The notes beneath the pieces were generated by a model. The model did not search any database. It had not been told where the DNA came from and saw nothing but the letters and a program-made list of their open reading frames with translations. From contig MSED01000001.1 of NCBI GenBank assembly GCA_002099365.1, positions 2,108,001 to 2,172,000 on the forward strand: 64,000 nucleotides of DNA, written 5' to 3'. The position numbers and the translations under genes were made by a program. The DNA comes from Phialophora verrucosa. Its lineage: Eukaryota > Ascomycota > Eurotiomycetes > Chaetothyriales > Herpotrichiellaceae. Positions 20,701 through 30,964 of the stretch are shown piece by piece; the first letter of the stretch is position 1, and the number at the start of each line of letters is the position of its first letter.

Positions 20701-21712
20701 TGACAAGCGTCACCCCTGCACTGTATCCAGGAGGGAAACTCCATGCTGGCAAGCAGTCCTCGGGAACGTGAATAAGAAGCCACTCCAAGACCTCTTCCCG
20801 CGTCCCACAACAGTCAGTTGCCTCCTGAATATGGCTGTGCTGAAAGCCCGACATTGCGAGGTCGGTTTCGAGCGAAGCTTTGTCTCGGTCCGACATTGCT
20901 AATGCGCTCCGGCTCCAGACGCTGTGTGTTCTGATCAACGATTCTATCCGTGTGCGAGCATCCTGTCCCAGTTCAATGCGCGGCGCTCGATCCCAGCCCT
21001 TGGCACCGACACCGCTAGAACCGAGACCAACAAGGCTCACTGACTCTGGTTTGAGCAGTTTGCGTGCTTGCTCCTCCTTCCTCTTCTCCATAGTGGCTTT
21101 GATTTCCTGGCGCTTGGATTCAGCAGCGAATGGATCGGCGTCGTATTTCCAAGCTCTGCCTTCCTTGACATCCTCGTCTTTGAGACGCTGGAAATCACCC
21201 TTCCAAAGGTCGCGATAGGTCGGAGGTAGTGCCATGGAAAGGTTCTTCATACTCTGTAACCGGTATAGAGTATAAGCAGCTGCAAGATGACGGGCCTCCA
21301 GAGCTGATGGCTGGTCTGCGAGATGTATATCTGTGGCTGGAAGCTGAAACGGGGGAAGCTTTGTAATTTCACCGGACTTCGGGTCTGTCTTCGATAGCAC
21401 AACGCACGCCCGGTGCACCTTTTCACCACCATTTTGTGATGGCACCTGGCGCATTTGGTAGTCAGGTTTGTTCCATTTTTGGCGTTGACAGTGTTCGGAC
21501 AGCAGGTTAACGGGCAGTTTCCCGGTCCAAGACGCTCCTCCAATGATTTTCTTCACATCTGGACGTGGCGGCCCTTCAGGCTCTTTTTGCTCCTGCTTCT
21601 TTTTGTCGCTCTTTTTGTTGGTAAACACTATGTGGTCACTCTCCGGAACGCCAAGAGACGAGTTTTTTGACGAGTTGCCCTTACTTGAGGCTGAGCCCTT
21701 CTTGGGCGCCAT
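17711..21712 (-). CDS. DEVH-box RNA helicase of the DHX57/Ucp12 type
   Basis: A single-exon protein of 1,333 residues. The order of domains is a Lys/Ser-rich N-terminus (1-50), a dsRBD-like segment (about 60-155), a UBA-like segment (about 285-325, TREEVLEWLLIHVPEDCLP), an RWD domain (about 400-500) and the DEAH-type helicase core. The core has Walker A GETGSGKST near 598-606, TQPRRVAALSLSERV, the DEVH box near 702-705, MSATLNADTFAQYF, and the motif VI QQRRGRAGR. The HA2 and OB-fold regions follow, ending in a short tail. DHX57 and S. pombe Ucp12 share this UBA-RWD-helicase layout; their RNA substrates are poorly known, with ribosome or translation roles suggested for relatives. The protein appears complete at both ends. 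Confidence 0.92.
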   Translation of the reverse strand: MAPKKGSASSKGNSSKNSSLGVPESDHIVFTNKKSDKKKQEQKEPEGPPRPDVKKIIGGASWTGKLPVNLLSEHCQRQKWNKPDYQMRQVPSQNGGEKVHRACVVLSKTDPKSGEITKLPPFQLPATDIHLADQPSALEARHLAAAYTLYRLQSMKNLSMALPPTYRDLWKGDFQRLKDEDVKEGRAWKYDADPFAAESKRQEIKATMEKRKEEQARKLLKPESVSLVGLGSSGVGAKGWDRAPRIELGQDARTRIESLIRTHSVWSRSALAMSDRDKASLETDLAMSGFQHSHIQEATDCCGTREEVLEWLLIHVPEDCLPAWSFPPGYSAGVTLVTSDLATDAKVKRLTLGGYATQLCLQALRDNDGDEALAAEALQSKLVPPKETASLGVTSDSHIWDEEMSALESILDDRFKASGPDQCSIRPDPTSEIPATYHFRRPVSGYPHVPPMVTIEAPKLPSYVRLSAVKKAIMYAQESLLGDSMVFNILEWLESSMADIIQNPGKLGDLEIVSGSMRKELPLTKTNAQMLPLRSRTAERINLKDSRSSKVMFDTWNARQSSHSQRRMNTVRQSLPAWSKQDEIVRVVNDAQVTLVTGETGSGKSTQAIQFILDDAIQNMRSSSANLICTQPRRVAALSLSERVSAERCCNEGDEVGYIIRGDSKTSSRTKITFQTTGVLLRRLQSSPSIKTALAGVSHVFIDEVHERSLDTDFLLALLRDALPMLPHLKVVLMSATLNADTFAQYFGGDCVGRVHIEGRTYPVEDYYLDDVLRLTGSGNNRDFDADGEQGIGKAIQGLGIGLNYELITSLVRHIDRELSTSRGGILIFMPGTMEIDGCLKSLADMANIHALPLHASLTPVEQRLVFKQPPAGKRKVVVATNVAETSITIEDIVAVIDSGKVKETNYDPVSNIVRLEEVWASRAACQQRRGRAGRVQAGKCYKLFTKNVEANMAAAAAPEIHRTPLEQLCLSVKATGSDRKVEEFLARTVSPPDSRAVATAMKTLQRMGALENDRLTGLGTYLSMIPADLRCAKLLVYGVLFDCVETCLTMAAVLATRSPFVSPRDKRDEAKDARMSFPTSDGDLVLDSAAFDQWKKLSATSRYRDVQNWCSSKFLSQQTLRDIDSTRRQLLDSLIEAGLLSPAYHNNSGECNRHKGNNMLFRALVAGALNPQIARIQMPDKKYIASMSGAKELDPEAKTIKYFNEENGRVFVHPSSVLFDAQSFSGNASFVSYFTKMETSKTFIRDLTPLNAYALLLFGGPIEVDTSGQGVIVDGWLRLKGWARIGVLASRLRALLDDELRRRIDAPGAVVADDSGLFEVVRHLVEFNGQDR

Positions 21713-22732
21713 GTCGTTGGATCCTGAGTGGTACTTGAAGAGCTACAGTCCATGTAGATTAGCGCAAAGCCTTTACGCACACCTGAAATGGAGTAGAAAG
21801 CGCCCTTGCCAGGCCTGATGGCTCGACTTTGAAAGGGTTCAAGTTATCAGGCGATTGTCGCATGTAAAGTACTCCGTACAGTCACCGAGCCCTTTGCCAT
21901 CTCAACGCGCGCACAGCGTCATCCGACCACGGATTTGAGGCCTTTCCGATAGTGTCTTTCAATCGGTCAAGATGCTAAAGCGCAAAGCAGTAAATTTATG
22001 GGTGCGATGACGGTGAGACTCGCTGGCAGAAGGAAACGTAAAAGAGGCGAGAATGAAAAGCCAGCTCGGAATTCCTGCCTAAATGGGCCTCTGGAAAATG
22101 GCTGAACAAGGCTAGGACTCAGCCTCCTTTTTGTTCAGCCTCGCCTCCAAGGACAGTCACTATCGACACATGAAATGGCGATGGAGCAGAACCTTGAGCG
22201 GGCAAATTTTGTTCATTGCCTCTCATCAAGGTAGTCTTTACATTATTTCGTGGCTGATCACGTCTTTGTTGCCCCCCGATTAATGAATCCCGTTCTATGG
22301 CACCGGGCAGCACCACGGTAGTCTCCCACTGCCCCATGAGAGATCTTCGAACTCCATTTCAACCGTCTCCAAAGCTGACCACAAGCTACGTTGATGTTGC
22401 CCGGAAGTCGTTCCAATATTCTGCAGATGACCGAGAGCAGGTCGTGATCAACCTCGTCGCTCCCGATCAACATGCCATGGTGCCAATTAGTGTTTGTCAT
22501 AACTTCGTATGTCCTCGTCAATGTTTCTCATCGAGCGTCGCGACTCTATGATGGAGAAGAATGAATGCCGGGATGACCAGTCATAACTAGTGGCTTCAAG
22601 CCCGTCTTCGCCGGTGCCTGGAAGCTGAGAACTCATAGACAACCTCCATCGACTTTGACTAGTCGGGATTCGTGTCTTGGTCCGTTGAATGATAAATGCC
22701 TCGTCAATGAAGCAATGTGAGTGGCCTTATGC
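21713..22732. other. intergenic
   Basis: About 1 kb between the helicase start and the cyclin stop. Both genes are on the minus strand, so it holds the helicase promoter and the cyclin 3' flank. Small open frames on both strands carry nothing recognisable. Confidence 0.4.
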
Positions 22733-24917
22733 TCACATGCGGAGGTAAGGGACACTGTCGTAGAATGAGACCATGGATGATTGAAGTAAAGATACGGACG
22801 CAGCTGGATCTGGCAATTGGAACCCTCTCTGGATCTCAGTCTCGACGAATGCTGAAGCTCTCTTGTAGCGCTTGTCGCAGTACTTGTTGAATACTGCATT
22901 GTGATGCTTGCGCGGATCTTCGCAGCACTCCAGAAGGAGGTTGACGAGCGGCTTAAGCTGTGAATAAGTGTAACCGGAATAGAAAACATGATGTGGAGTC
23001 TATGCGTATTAGCAAAATGCTTTCCCACGTTGCTGTTGAGAACTTACCCAGGTGCCTTTTCGAAGCATGACGCGTGCTAGGCAATGCGACGCTGCTGCTG
23101 TAAAACTAGGAGGGCTACCAATGAACCGTTCGTCCATCAGCGTGACCTCGAGAAAGTATTTGGCCAACGTTCGAGTTTCGAGGTCGTAGTCATCTGCTTT
23201 GCTGATTCTCCTCAAGAAGCTCATAGGTCCAGGCCAGCCCAACTCAAACTGCAACATGGTGAGCATGAACCTCTCAGCCTTCAGAATTTCGTCCATGCTG
23301 TAGCCGCCGTCGACCATGTAGACAATCTCCTGAACCGAGGGACAGTTGATCTCCTCATACTTGGCAGCGATAAAGATCGCTGTTGCACCAACGAGCTGTA
23401 ACTTGCCAAGAGACACGACCTTGCAAGAGAGGAATCTGTCGATATAGTTGACGGTGAGGAAGAGTGTCTCCGGTAGTAAGTTGAAGCGGAGGTGAACCTG
23501 AACCAGCCAGTCCATCAACACCGAGCGCATTGACCACTGAATCTCGTGCTGGTTGTCCATGTAATGAGCGTTGGGGAGCATCTTTATCTCCAGATTCTTC
23601 ATGTAGTCGAAGATCTCTTCTCCATATTCGGCGACCATACTTGTGTCATAGCTCTCATCTTCGACTTCTTCAGGAGAACGAGTTGCCTCGACCAGCTGTT
23701 TCGCGGCAGCAATTTCCTTGCGAGCTCGTTGATTCATCTGCGGGAACAGGACCGTGGTGGCCCCGCCAGTGGTATTGTCACCTTTCGATCGGAATGATCT
23801 TGCTGTCACGAAGCCCTCTTCTTCATAGTTGTCATCGTCCTCCTCATCCCAGTACTCTTCTTGCTCAATCTTTCGTTGAATGTAGGAGTGATGCGGACTC
23901 AGAGGAGGGATGTTCTCGGCCGGATTTATGAGGGTTGCCACCGCCATTGGTTGTGCCTCGTTTCGAACCGCTGGAGCATGTGTCTCCGCCGAGACTTGAA
24001 GATGTTGAGGCAGAAGGTGGTCGTAGGAATGTTGTGAAGGTTGTTGAGAAATATAATCTGATGCTGTGACACTGACATCCTTCAAGGCAACTTCGTGGTT
24101 GGGCTCACTGGTGAGAGGGGGTCCGAGACTGACCTCTTCAATGCCGGGCAAGCTGGTGTCAGAGTGAAGGTCTTGAATTTCCTTGACCGGCTCAGTCGGA
24201 ACAGGACCAGGAGCGGGGGGAGGGAGAAGACAACTCTGAGGCTCAGCAGACAACTGGGCAACATCCGACACCTTCTCTTTCTCGGAGAGCGCGTTGACAG
24301 CTTCCGGTGGAGGTAGTTCCGTTTCTTGAACCACAGCCAGTCGATTGTCCTTGAAGATGGTTGTATGACGCTTGATCAAGGTTTTCTTCAGTGGCTGCGA
24401 CGCGACACCATCTGCCGTCGAAGGGTTCAAGGAGGTCTTCGAAGTCGCAACAGCGCTCGCCCCGGCGAGAATGTTCTTCAATCCTTTCTGTGCAGGTCGC
24501 AGCAAGGCAAGGGATCTTCTCTGTTCCAGGGACTGGCTCGGTTTAATGTTGCCCTTCGTCTGGAGAGTCGAGTCATCTTTGCTCGGTCTAGCTGCGACAA
24601 TGTTGCTCACGTCGCCAAATGCGGTTCGCTTCGCCGCAGCCTTGAGACCTTGACTTTCGGCAAAAGTCGACACAAGTGCCGGACTTGATTTGTTTCGCTG
24701 ATGGATTGTTTTGGTAGGGTGGCCTTCAGGGGGCATGTTCTCGTCATTTCTGACGCGTATGGGCCGCAGAGGGCGCTGTGGCTGTAAGAAAAGTCAGCAA
24801 CATTGAAGATGCCTGGAAAGCAAGACCTCTCGCTTGTACCACCGACGGCACATGGAGCGCGTCGCTTAGGCGTGTGTTTGGCGGATAGGACACCGATTGA
24901 CTCACTTTCACATCCAT
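22733..24917 (-). CDS. G2/M B-type cyclin (NimE-like)
   Basis: Three exons on the minus strand: 24917-24906 (12 nt, MDVK), 24781-23048 and 22999-22733. Introns are 24782-24905 (124 nt, donor GTGAGT, branch TTGCTGACT) and 23000-23047 (48 nt, donor GTAAGT). The product has 670 residues. The N-terminus has RPLRPIRVRNDEN and a destruction-box-like RTAFGDVSN, with Phe where Leu is usual. The cyclin boxes start near EIFDYMKNLE, include the MRSVLMDWLVQVH signature, and run through YDLETRTLAKYFLE. The last exon supplies the conserved end SGYTYSQLKPLV and CCEDPRKHH. It is expected to activate the Cdk1 homologue in the nucleus. If the 12-nt exon is wrong, translation would start at 24736 and lose about 19 residues including the basic motif. 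Confidence 0.92.
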
Positions 24918-27900
24918 CTTGAGCAGTCTAGCCCGTCTAGAGTCAGATCATCAATTGGTCGAACCGTCGAAGGCGAGATAGGGTGAAGGATCCACGGCAC
25001 CCCTTGGCTATGCAGTACGCGACGCTGTCGGGAACATTCAGTCGTAGAGATGAGAAACACTCGTGTCGTGAGAGGGAGAGTACAATCGAGGCCAGACAAG
25101 TGTATTGATGCAGAATCTATGGTTGCAGGAGAGAGCACAGCATAGTGGTTGGTCCTGACAACAAAACAAGACAGCGGTATTTTGTTATGCAAGTTTCGAG
25201 GTAGCATGCACAGATCATCTGGTAAACATCCACGCCGGCCGTGATTGGTCAATGACAGCTCCGCAAGGCTCTTGCCGCATTTGGCTTGCCAAGGCCATGC
25301 TAACCTGAAGAACAAGTTCGTAAACAACACGTCACTTCAAGAACAACCAAACTAACTCTCTCCAGCTCTGCAGCAACCAGGAGCTCCTGTGTACAAGGAG
25401 ACACTATTGAGTCGAACCGCAACAGGCTCACGCAACTTCTATTCAATTCTTGGATATCCGCGACGACTGCTGTTTTCAAAACAAGTAGTATACCAAAAGT
25501 GACGTCACCGTACGTGGAATTCGCCTGTCAGTCGCGAAGTCACATGCTTCCAAAGGTTAGATGAGCTTTGCGCCCAATCAAGGGCCCATCGCATCGAGTG
25601 CGGTGGACAACCAGCTATGTACTTGATTCCATCTCATCAGGATGGGACAACGAGGTAATGCGTTCCACAATGTTTCTCCCAGCAGGCTCTGTGATGCTTC
25701 TGCTTCGAATCACCCGCTCGCAGGGTGGTCGCGGTTGAGGCCAACCGGTCCACGCTGGGGGCGCTTACTCAACCTCAAACAAGGTCATCGGACCGTCACC
25801 ACGAATGACAAGCCATGTTGAATGATACAGCAAATGTCCGCGATGACGGCTCGAATAACGCCCTGTCAGAAAGACCAGGCTAGTAGCTTGATTGGTTTCC
25901 GATCTCAGAATTCGCAGTCATGTCCTCACTAACGGTGGAAGGTCTGCCAATGCCACACAACACGTTATTATCGTTCTCTGGTTCACTCAATGCACCGTAT
26001 GTGGAGCTGGTCGCTCGTCGCTCTGGGCAGCAGAGAGAATGGTATATCGCGCCCACAAATGTGCGACGCTCAGAAAGCGACCACCCGAGGTCTCGGAGTT
26101 TCTTGCGCAAAGTTTGAATTTGGCAGCCAACGAAGCTTGTCATTGGTATGAACGTGACGGCCCCAATTTGCATGATCCTACTTGCGCCGAACTGCGCTTA
26201 CTGCTGGCGACTTCCTATCTGATGTTTCAGCATCAGTTCCTGCGATTCCGGACCCAGTTCCAGATGATGGATAGACTAGCGCAGGGTGGCTCCTCTTGAA
26301 TGATATACTCGTACCTCATAAAAGGGTAGTGTGGGGATGGCCAAGTTTGATCAGCAGTGACAGCACAAGTGCGTTGATCCCGTGTCCCGAGCTGAAAATG
26401 CGATGCGACCTCGACGACATAGACATTGGCATTTCTACGAATAGTAATGACACCCGGACCAGGGTTCCCACACCGTATATACTATGAGGACGCCAGCATG
26501 ATCAAGTGAACCCGCGCACGATGCGTGGCGGCTGGTTTGAGGTGGCCGCGAGTTCCGCGCTGCCGCCAAGATCCTTGCCGGGTGTGGGAACTGGCCGTGC
26601 CCATCACTGCGGATCGCGAATGGCCGAAGACGAGTCGAACGATAACCATTTCATTGCCGCTGTGGCGGGTTGGCGATAGCTCGATCTAACGTGGACTTAT
26701 CGTCGCCAGCGGTGCGCAGCCAGGCTTTAAGGATGGGTGGGCTGAACCCTCGGAAAGTATGTGGGCATCTTGTGGCAGCCACTGCGGCAGCCCACGTTCG
26801 AGTGGTCGAGGGATTGGTCGAATGGATGCTTGCCTGTTTCTGCGACGGCCTCGTGAACGGCATCCCAAACTCCCTGAACTCCACTCAAATACGGCTCAGA
26901 AAAGGTCACAGCTCCAGCCTGCGGTATGACAGGCCCAAACGCTGACGCTTGCTAATCTTTGCCATAGCGGCCATACAACGGTCGCCAGACCAATGCACGA
27001 CGGCCACTTTTCGAGCATAATTTCACCCGAGTGAGGGGTTCGCCTTCATTTGATTCTTTTTATTACTGAGCCAGCGCATCGCCGGGTCTGGCTCGCATTT
27101 AATGTCCTCACCTTTCCGAGCTTGACGTGCTGGGACCCCTCGGCTTCCGCCTGCTGACTGCCTCTTGGTTTTACCTTTCGTCTCTGCTGCCCGGCCTCAG
27201 ATCCGGCCATCCACAACCAAGGCACATTCTCAGCCTGCGCCAACAACGACACCGCTCGGGTTGTCACCTGGGGCGATTGGCTCATAGCTTGACGAGAATC
27301 CCGTCACCTGACAGCGCTATGGTCTCGAGCGACCGACCTGTATGGCAAGTCGTAGCCATCCAAGCTACGGACCAGCGCTATGCCATGCAATTGACCCGCG
27401 ATGAAGTAGTCACTGTACAGTAGCTCGGGGTGCTAGATACGAGGCTGTTCGCTCGTCGCTTTCTTGGGCGACCAGCTTCGACCTCTTTGCGCATAATCAG
27501 CGTCTTGATAATTGTGACTTGATCGGAATAAGTCAGTTTCTACACTGTTCGAAGCCACGTTCTTGTGGTACGAGTACGTACTGGCATAGTTGGACTGGGG
27601 GTGGGCCCCGTTTCACACGCCCGTTGACCATTGCGCTTCCCAAGCCTCAATCCGCACCTTTGCCTTTCCTTCTTCCCTTGACCTCAACCTTCCGACCTCT
27701 TCCCTCTCATTACCTTCTCTCACCCCCAATCTGCAACCACTTTGGGCCATTGGACTGCCATCGAGAGAGTCACTCCTGTCTATCTTTACTCTTGACCTCT
27801 GTTCGGCCCGCTACATGAGACCTACCATCGCCGCCGTCACCATGCTCTGACTCTCAACGATGCCTGGACGGTAGAGCCGGATATAACTGCAACTCCCGTT

Positions 27901-28258
27901 GCGCACTTCCAGTCCCTGTCATTTCAGTTCTCAAGCCGTCGCAAACGTACAGCGTTGCCTTCTGAAGCCTCGAAATTGTGTGAGTTGCCTGTAGTTTCAC
28001 AATATGCCGCAGCCCACACTCCCCAACCATCTACCACCCTCTCAAGCCAGCCAGCCTGCATTGGTCCACTCCTATCAAACATACCTGATCGCTAGAGCAT
28101 GGCAGAGCTAATTATGATGTCCAGGGCATTCATCGATCGAAATCCGAGCTGACCCTCTCTGACAAACCCTCCCTTCCCCACAGCTGAGCGTTCATGATCG
28201 TTCCTCCGGCGCCCGCTGTATAAGAGGCAGAGCACATATACTGAAGCCATCCGACGAC
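24918..28258. other. large gene-poor interval
   Basis: A 3.3 kb stretch between the divergent cyclin and Zn2Cys6 genes. The longest frames (25892-26299, 26670-26945, 27127-27423, all plus) have no domain I can name, and splice joins did not yield one. From about 27600 to 28250 the sequence is CT-rich with several short upstream ATGs, as in a long fungal 5' leader, so part may be transcribed with the downstream gene. Confidence 0.45.
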
Positions 28259-30195
28259 ATGCAGGTATCTAGCCTGCTGTCTAACGACAGTGAACAGACT
28301 CTCAAGGCGAAAATGCTTCCTGCCAAGTCTGTCTCCTTTGAGCTCCTCCTAGACGAGGGCTCGAAGACGAGGGCACGTATCCCACTCAGAGTGGTTCTCA
28401 ACACTCATGACACAACCGAGTCAATCATCACTACAGTCAAGAACTTCTACGGCATATATGACGGGCACGGAGTGAGCTTTGAAGATGCCCTGGGAAACAC
28501 GTTGATTGCCTCGTACGACAATCTGGCCCACAATTCTACCGTTCATGTGCGCATTGTGCCAGCTCTACAAACTGCCTCGAATGCGAACCCACATGGATTT
28601 CTCATTGAGAATGGCTACGAGCCTAGACGACGCCCCAGTCTTGGTGAGCCATTCTCGATGGTCCCTCCCCACCTGCGCGAGCAGTCCCACTCGCCTTCGA
28701 GGCCTGCGTCGAGGGTTGCGCGTAAGCGAAGCACATCTCCCACCCAAGGTCGAGGTCGTCGCAGTGCGTCGCAACAGAAGGGCACATCATATGGTGTAGC
28801 CAGTCGTGGTTCCAGCGCCAATGGAAGCTTCCACGAGGACAATGGATACAGCGACAGTGAAGCCGGGCGCAGTTCAATCTCTGGATCCAAGAAAGCCAAA
28901 AGCGAGCCATTTGCCAGCTCGGACATCAGTACAGCCAATGTCCTTCAGGATGGCCGACGCGGGCAGCCCATCTTTGACAGCTCGGTAAGTCCCCAGCCCA
29001 TCCCTCCTCTCGCCCCCATGCTGACCCGAGCCACTAGACCCTACCTCTTTTCGTCCCTCCTCAGGTACCTGTGACTGCTTCCCAATCGTCCATATCACCT
29101 CAGCGACGTTCCCTTCCGCAGGAAGGCCCCTCGCCTTTACACCCCCCTGGCCAGAAGCTGTACGGATATGGACAAGTGCCAGCTTTGTCTCCACAAAGTT
29201 ACGGACAGAATTTCAATGGTTTCGCATATGGATATGGCAATGGCGGTGCAGTTGCTGATATGGGGACACCAGTACAACAACATGGGCACCGGCTACGAGA
29301 TAGATCGAGTATACAGCAAGGCCAGGTTGGGAGGCAGGGATATGTTGGCAATGGGGTGCTTCCGACTCCAGACCCCACAGTGGCCAGCTGCATTTCAGAT
29401 GAAGACGTTGCCCGGACACTGATCGCTCTTGGAGATGCGTCCAACTACTCCCACGGGCGCACCTCCAACTCCACCATGGACGAGACTTTTAGTGCCGTCG
29501 CCGATGCTGCTTCCTCCACAGGTGCTACAAGCGACAGCGATGATTATAGCGATGCAGAAGCGGGGACGCCTAACCACAGGAAGTTTCTTGCAGAAAATGA
29601 TGCGGATTATGCTCATGACGGCACTAAGGGTGAACTTGATGAGTATGACGGCCCTCCAAAGACAAAGAAGATCAAGACGAAGATGCATGATGGGCCTAGC
29701 AACGGATTTCGACCCAAGTCCACTTCGTCGATGAAGAATGGCAAGTCTTCTAAACCTCGGACAAATTCGTTGTCGAAGACAAAGTCGATACAACCAGGGC
29801 TGATGAAAGCGCCATCCATTCCAGCCTCTGCTGGGCAGGTCCGAAAATCGTCGGGCTCTAGCCTTACTTTCCAACATCCGCTCGGCGCAGATGAGGAAGA
29901 TCTGTCTTCCAAACCACGTTGCCAGCGATGTCGGAAGAGCAAGAAAGGTTGCGATCGTCAACGGCCCTGTGGACGATGCAAGGACGCCGGTATTGGCATT
30001 GAAGGATGTATCAGCGAAGACGAAGGGAATGGACGAAAGGGCCGATATGGTAGGCACATGGGAGTTTCTGTCAAGAAGACGGGCGAGGACGCCTTGACAG
30101 ACGAGCCTTACGAGATTATGACTGGAGTCGACGTTCCAGGTGAGGCGATTGGCATGCAAGGCAGTCCCGAGAAAAACAAGAAGAGAAAGAGATGA
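28259..30195 (+). CDS. protein with C-terminal Zn2Cys6 cluster
   Basis: Exons 28259-28984 and 29065-30195, with an 80-nt intron (donor GTAAGT, branch TGCTGACC, acceptor CTCAG), give 618 residues. The N-terminal 110 residues form a compact, probably beta-rich domain (KSVSFELLLDEGSKTRARIP, then GVSFEDALGNTLIA). A long Ser/Pro-rich region follows, with acidic and Lys-rich patches. At about residues 528-558 lies a binuclear zinc cluster, CQRCRKSKKGC then CGRCKDAG and a last Cys after nine residues. Most fungal Zn2Cys6 regulators carry the cluster near the N-terminus and a Fungal_trans domain after it; here the order is reversed and no Fungal_trans domain is seen. The first ATG might sit in a small intron (GTATCT...GAACAG), in which case the ATG at 28313 is the start. 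Confidence 0.85.
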
Positions 30196-30964
30196 GCAGT
30201 CAGTCATTTCGACCAAGCGCCATCTTTGGCTCGGAGGGAGGCATCGTGGAGAGTAGGCGCAGGCAATTGGGAAATAGAATGGACCAGCGAGGGGCGAGGA
30301 TTTTGGATCTGACTATGGCTCAACGCCAGGTGCCACGAGATGGACGGACTGGGGGTGATACCGGATTTGCATTCGAGCTTGTTTTCAAGGAGCATGGCCA
30401 TCGAGCAAACTGTGGGGTCTCGTTTGTGGGTGGTATGTCACATTTGACGAAAATTGGCGCATTTTTTCTGATCTACAAGTATTCTTCCGCGCCGAAGGGG
30501 GAATATCGACTTTCCAAAGGATTCGGTAGTATCTATGAATGTACGAAATGAGATGGATTCTGATATCCAAGTTGTTCCAGTGCAGCCACCACAGCCTTGT
30601 GCGGGGTGTTTTCACAACGAGGCTGAGTTCCACCAGTCAGCGAGTGGGGATTCCAAAATATTTCCTGACCAGGTTTTGAAGGCAGGCGGATTCACCTTCA
30701 CTCAGTTCAAAGCATTCAAAGAGTCCCGTGCCTCGGCGATATCAGTAGCAGCGTCGCGGGTCGCCATACTCAGTCTCTTCCACGTCACTTTCATCCCGGC
30801 CTGGCCGTTACTCCTGGAGCTGTCGACAACAATCCGCGTTCCGTTCGCGCTGGTCGCCAACGAATTTCACTTCTGCACTGCACCATGTGCTACCATTCAT
30901 GACCTTGATGACGCATATCTGACGACAACCCAGACATTCCACGGGCACTCGCAAGCCACTCGCC
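30196..30964. other. intergenic
   Basis: 769 bp between two genes on the plus strand. It holds the Zn2Cys6 gene 3' flank and the RPC53 promoter. No supported gene. Confidence 0.4.

Noticed and set aside
25892..26299. 135-codon frame that vaguely resembled part of a Fungal_trans domain
   Set aside because: The similarity is limited to a few Leu/Phe residues and no adjoining exon supports it.
29395..30216. 273-codon minus-strand frame
   Set aside because: Antisense to the zinc-cluster exon.
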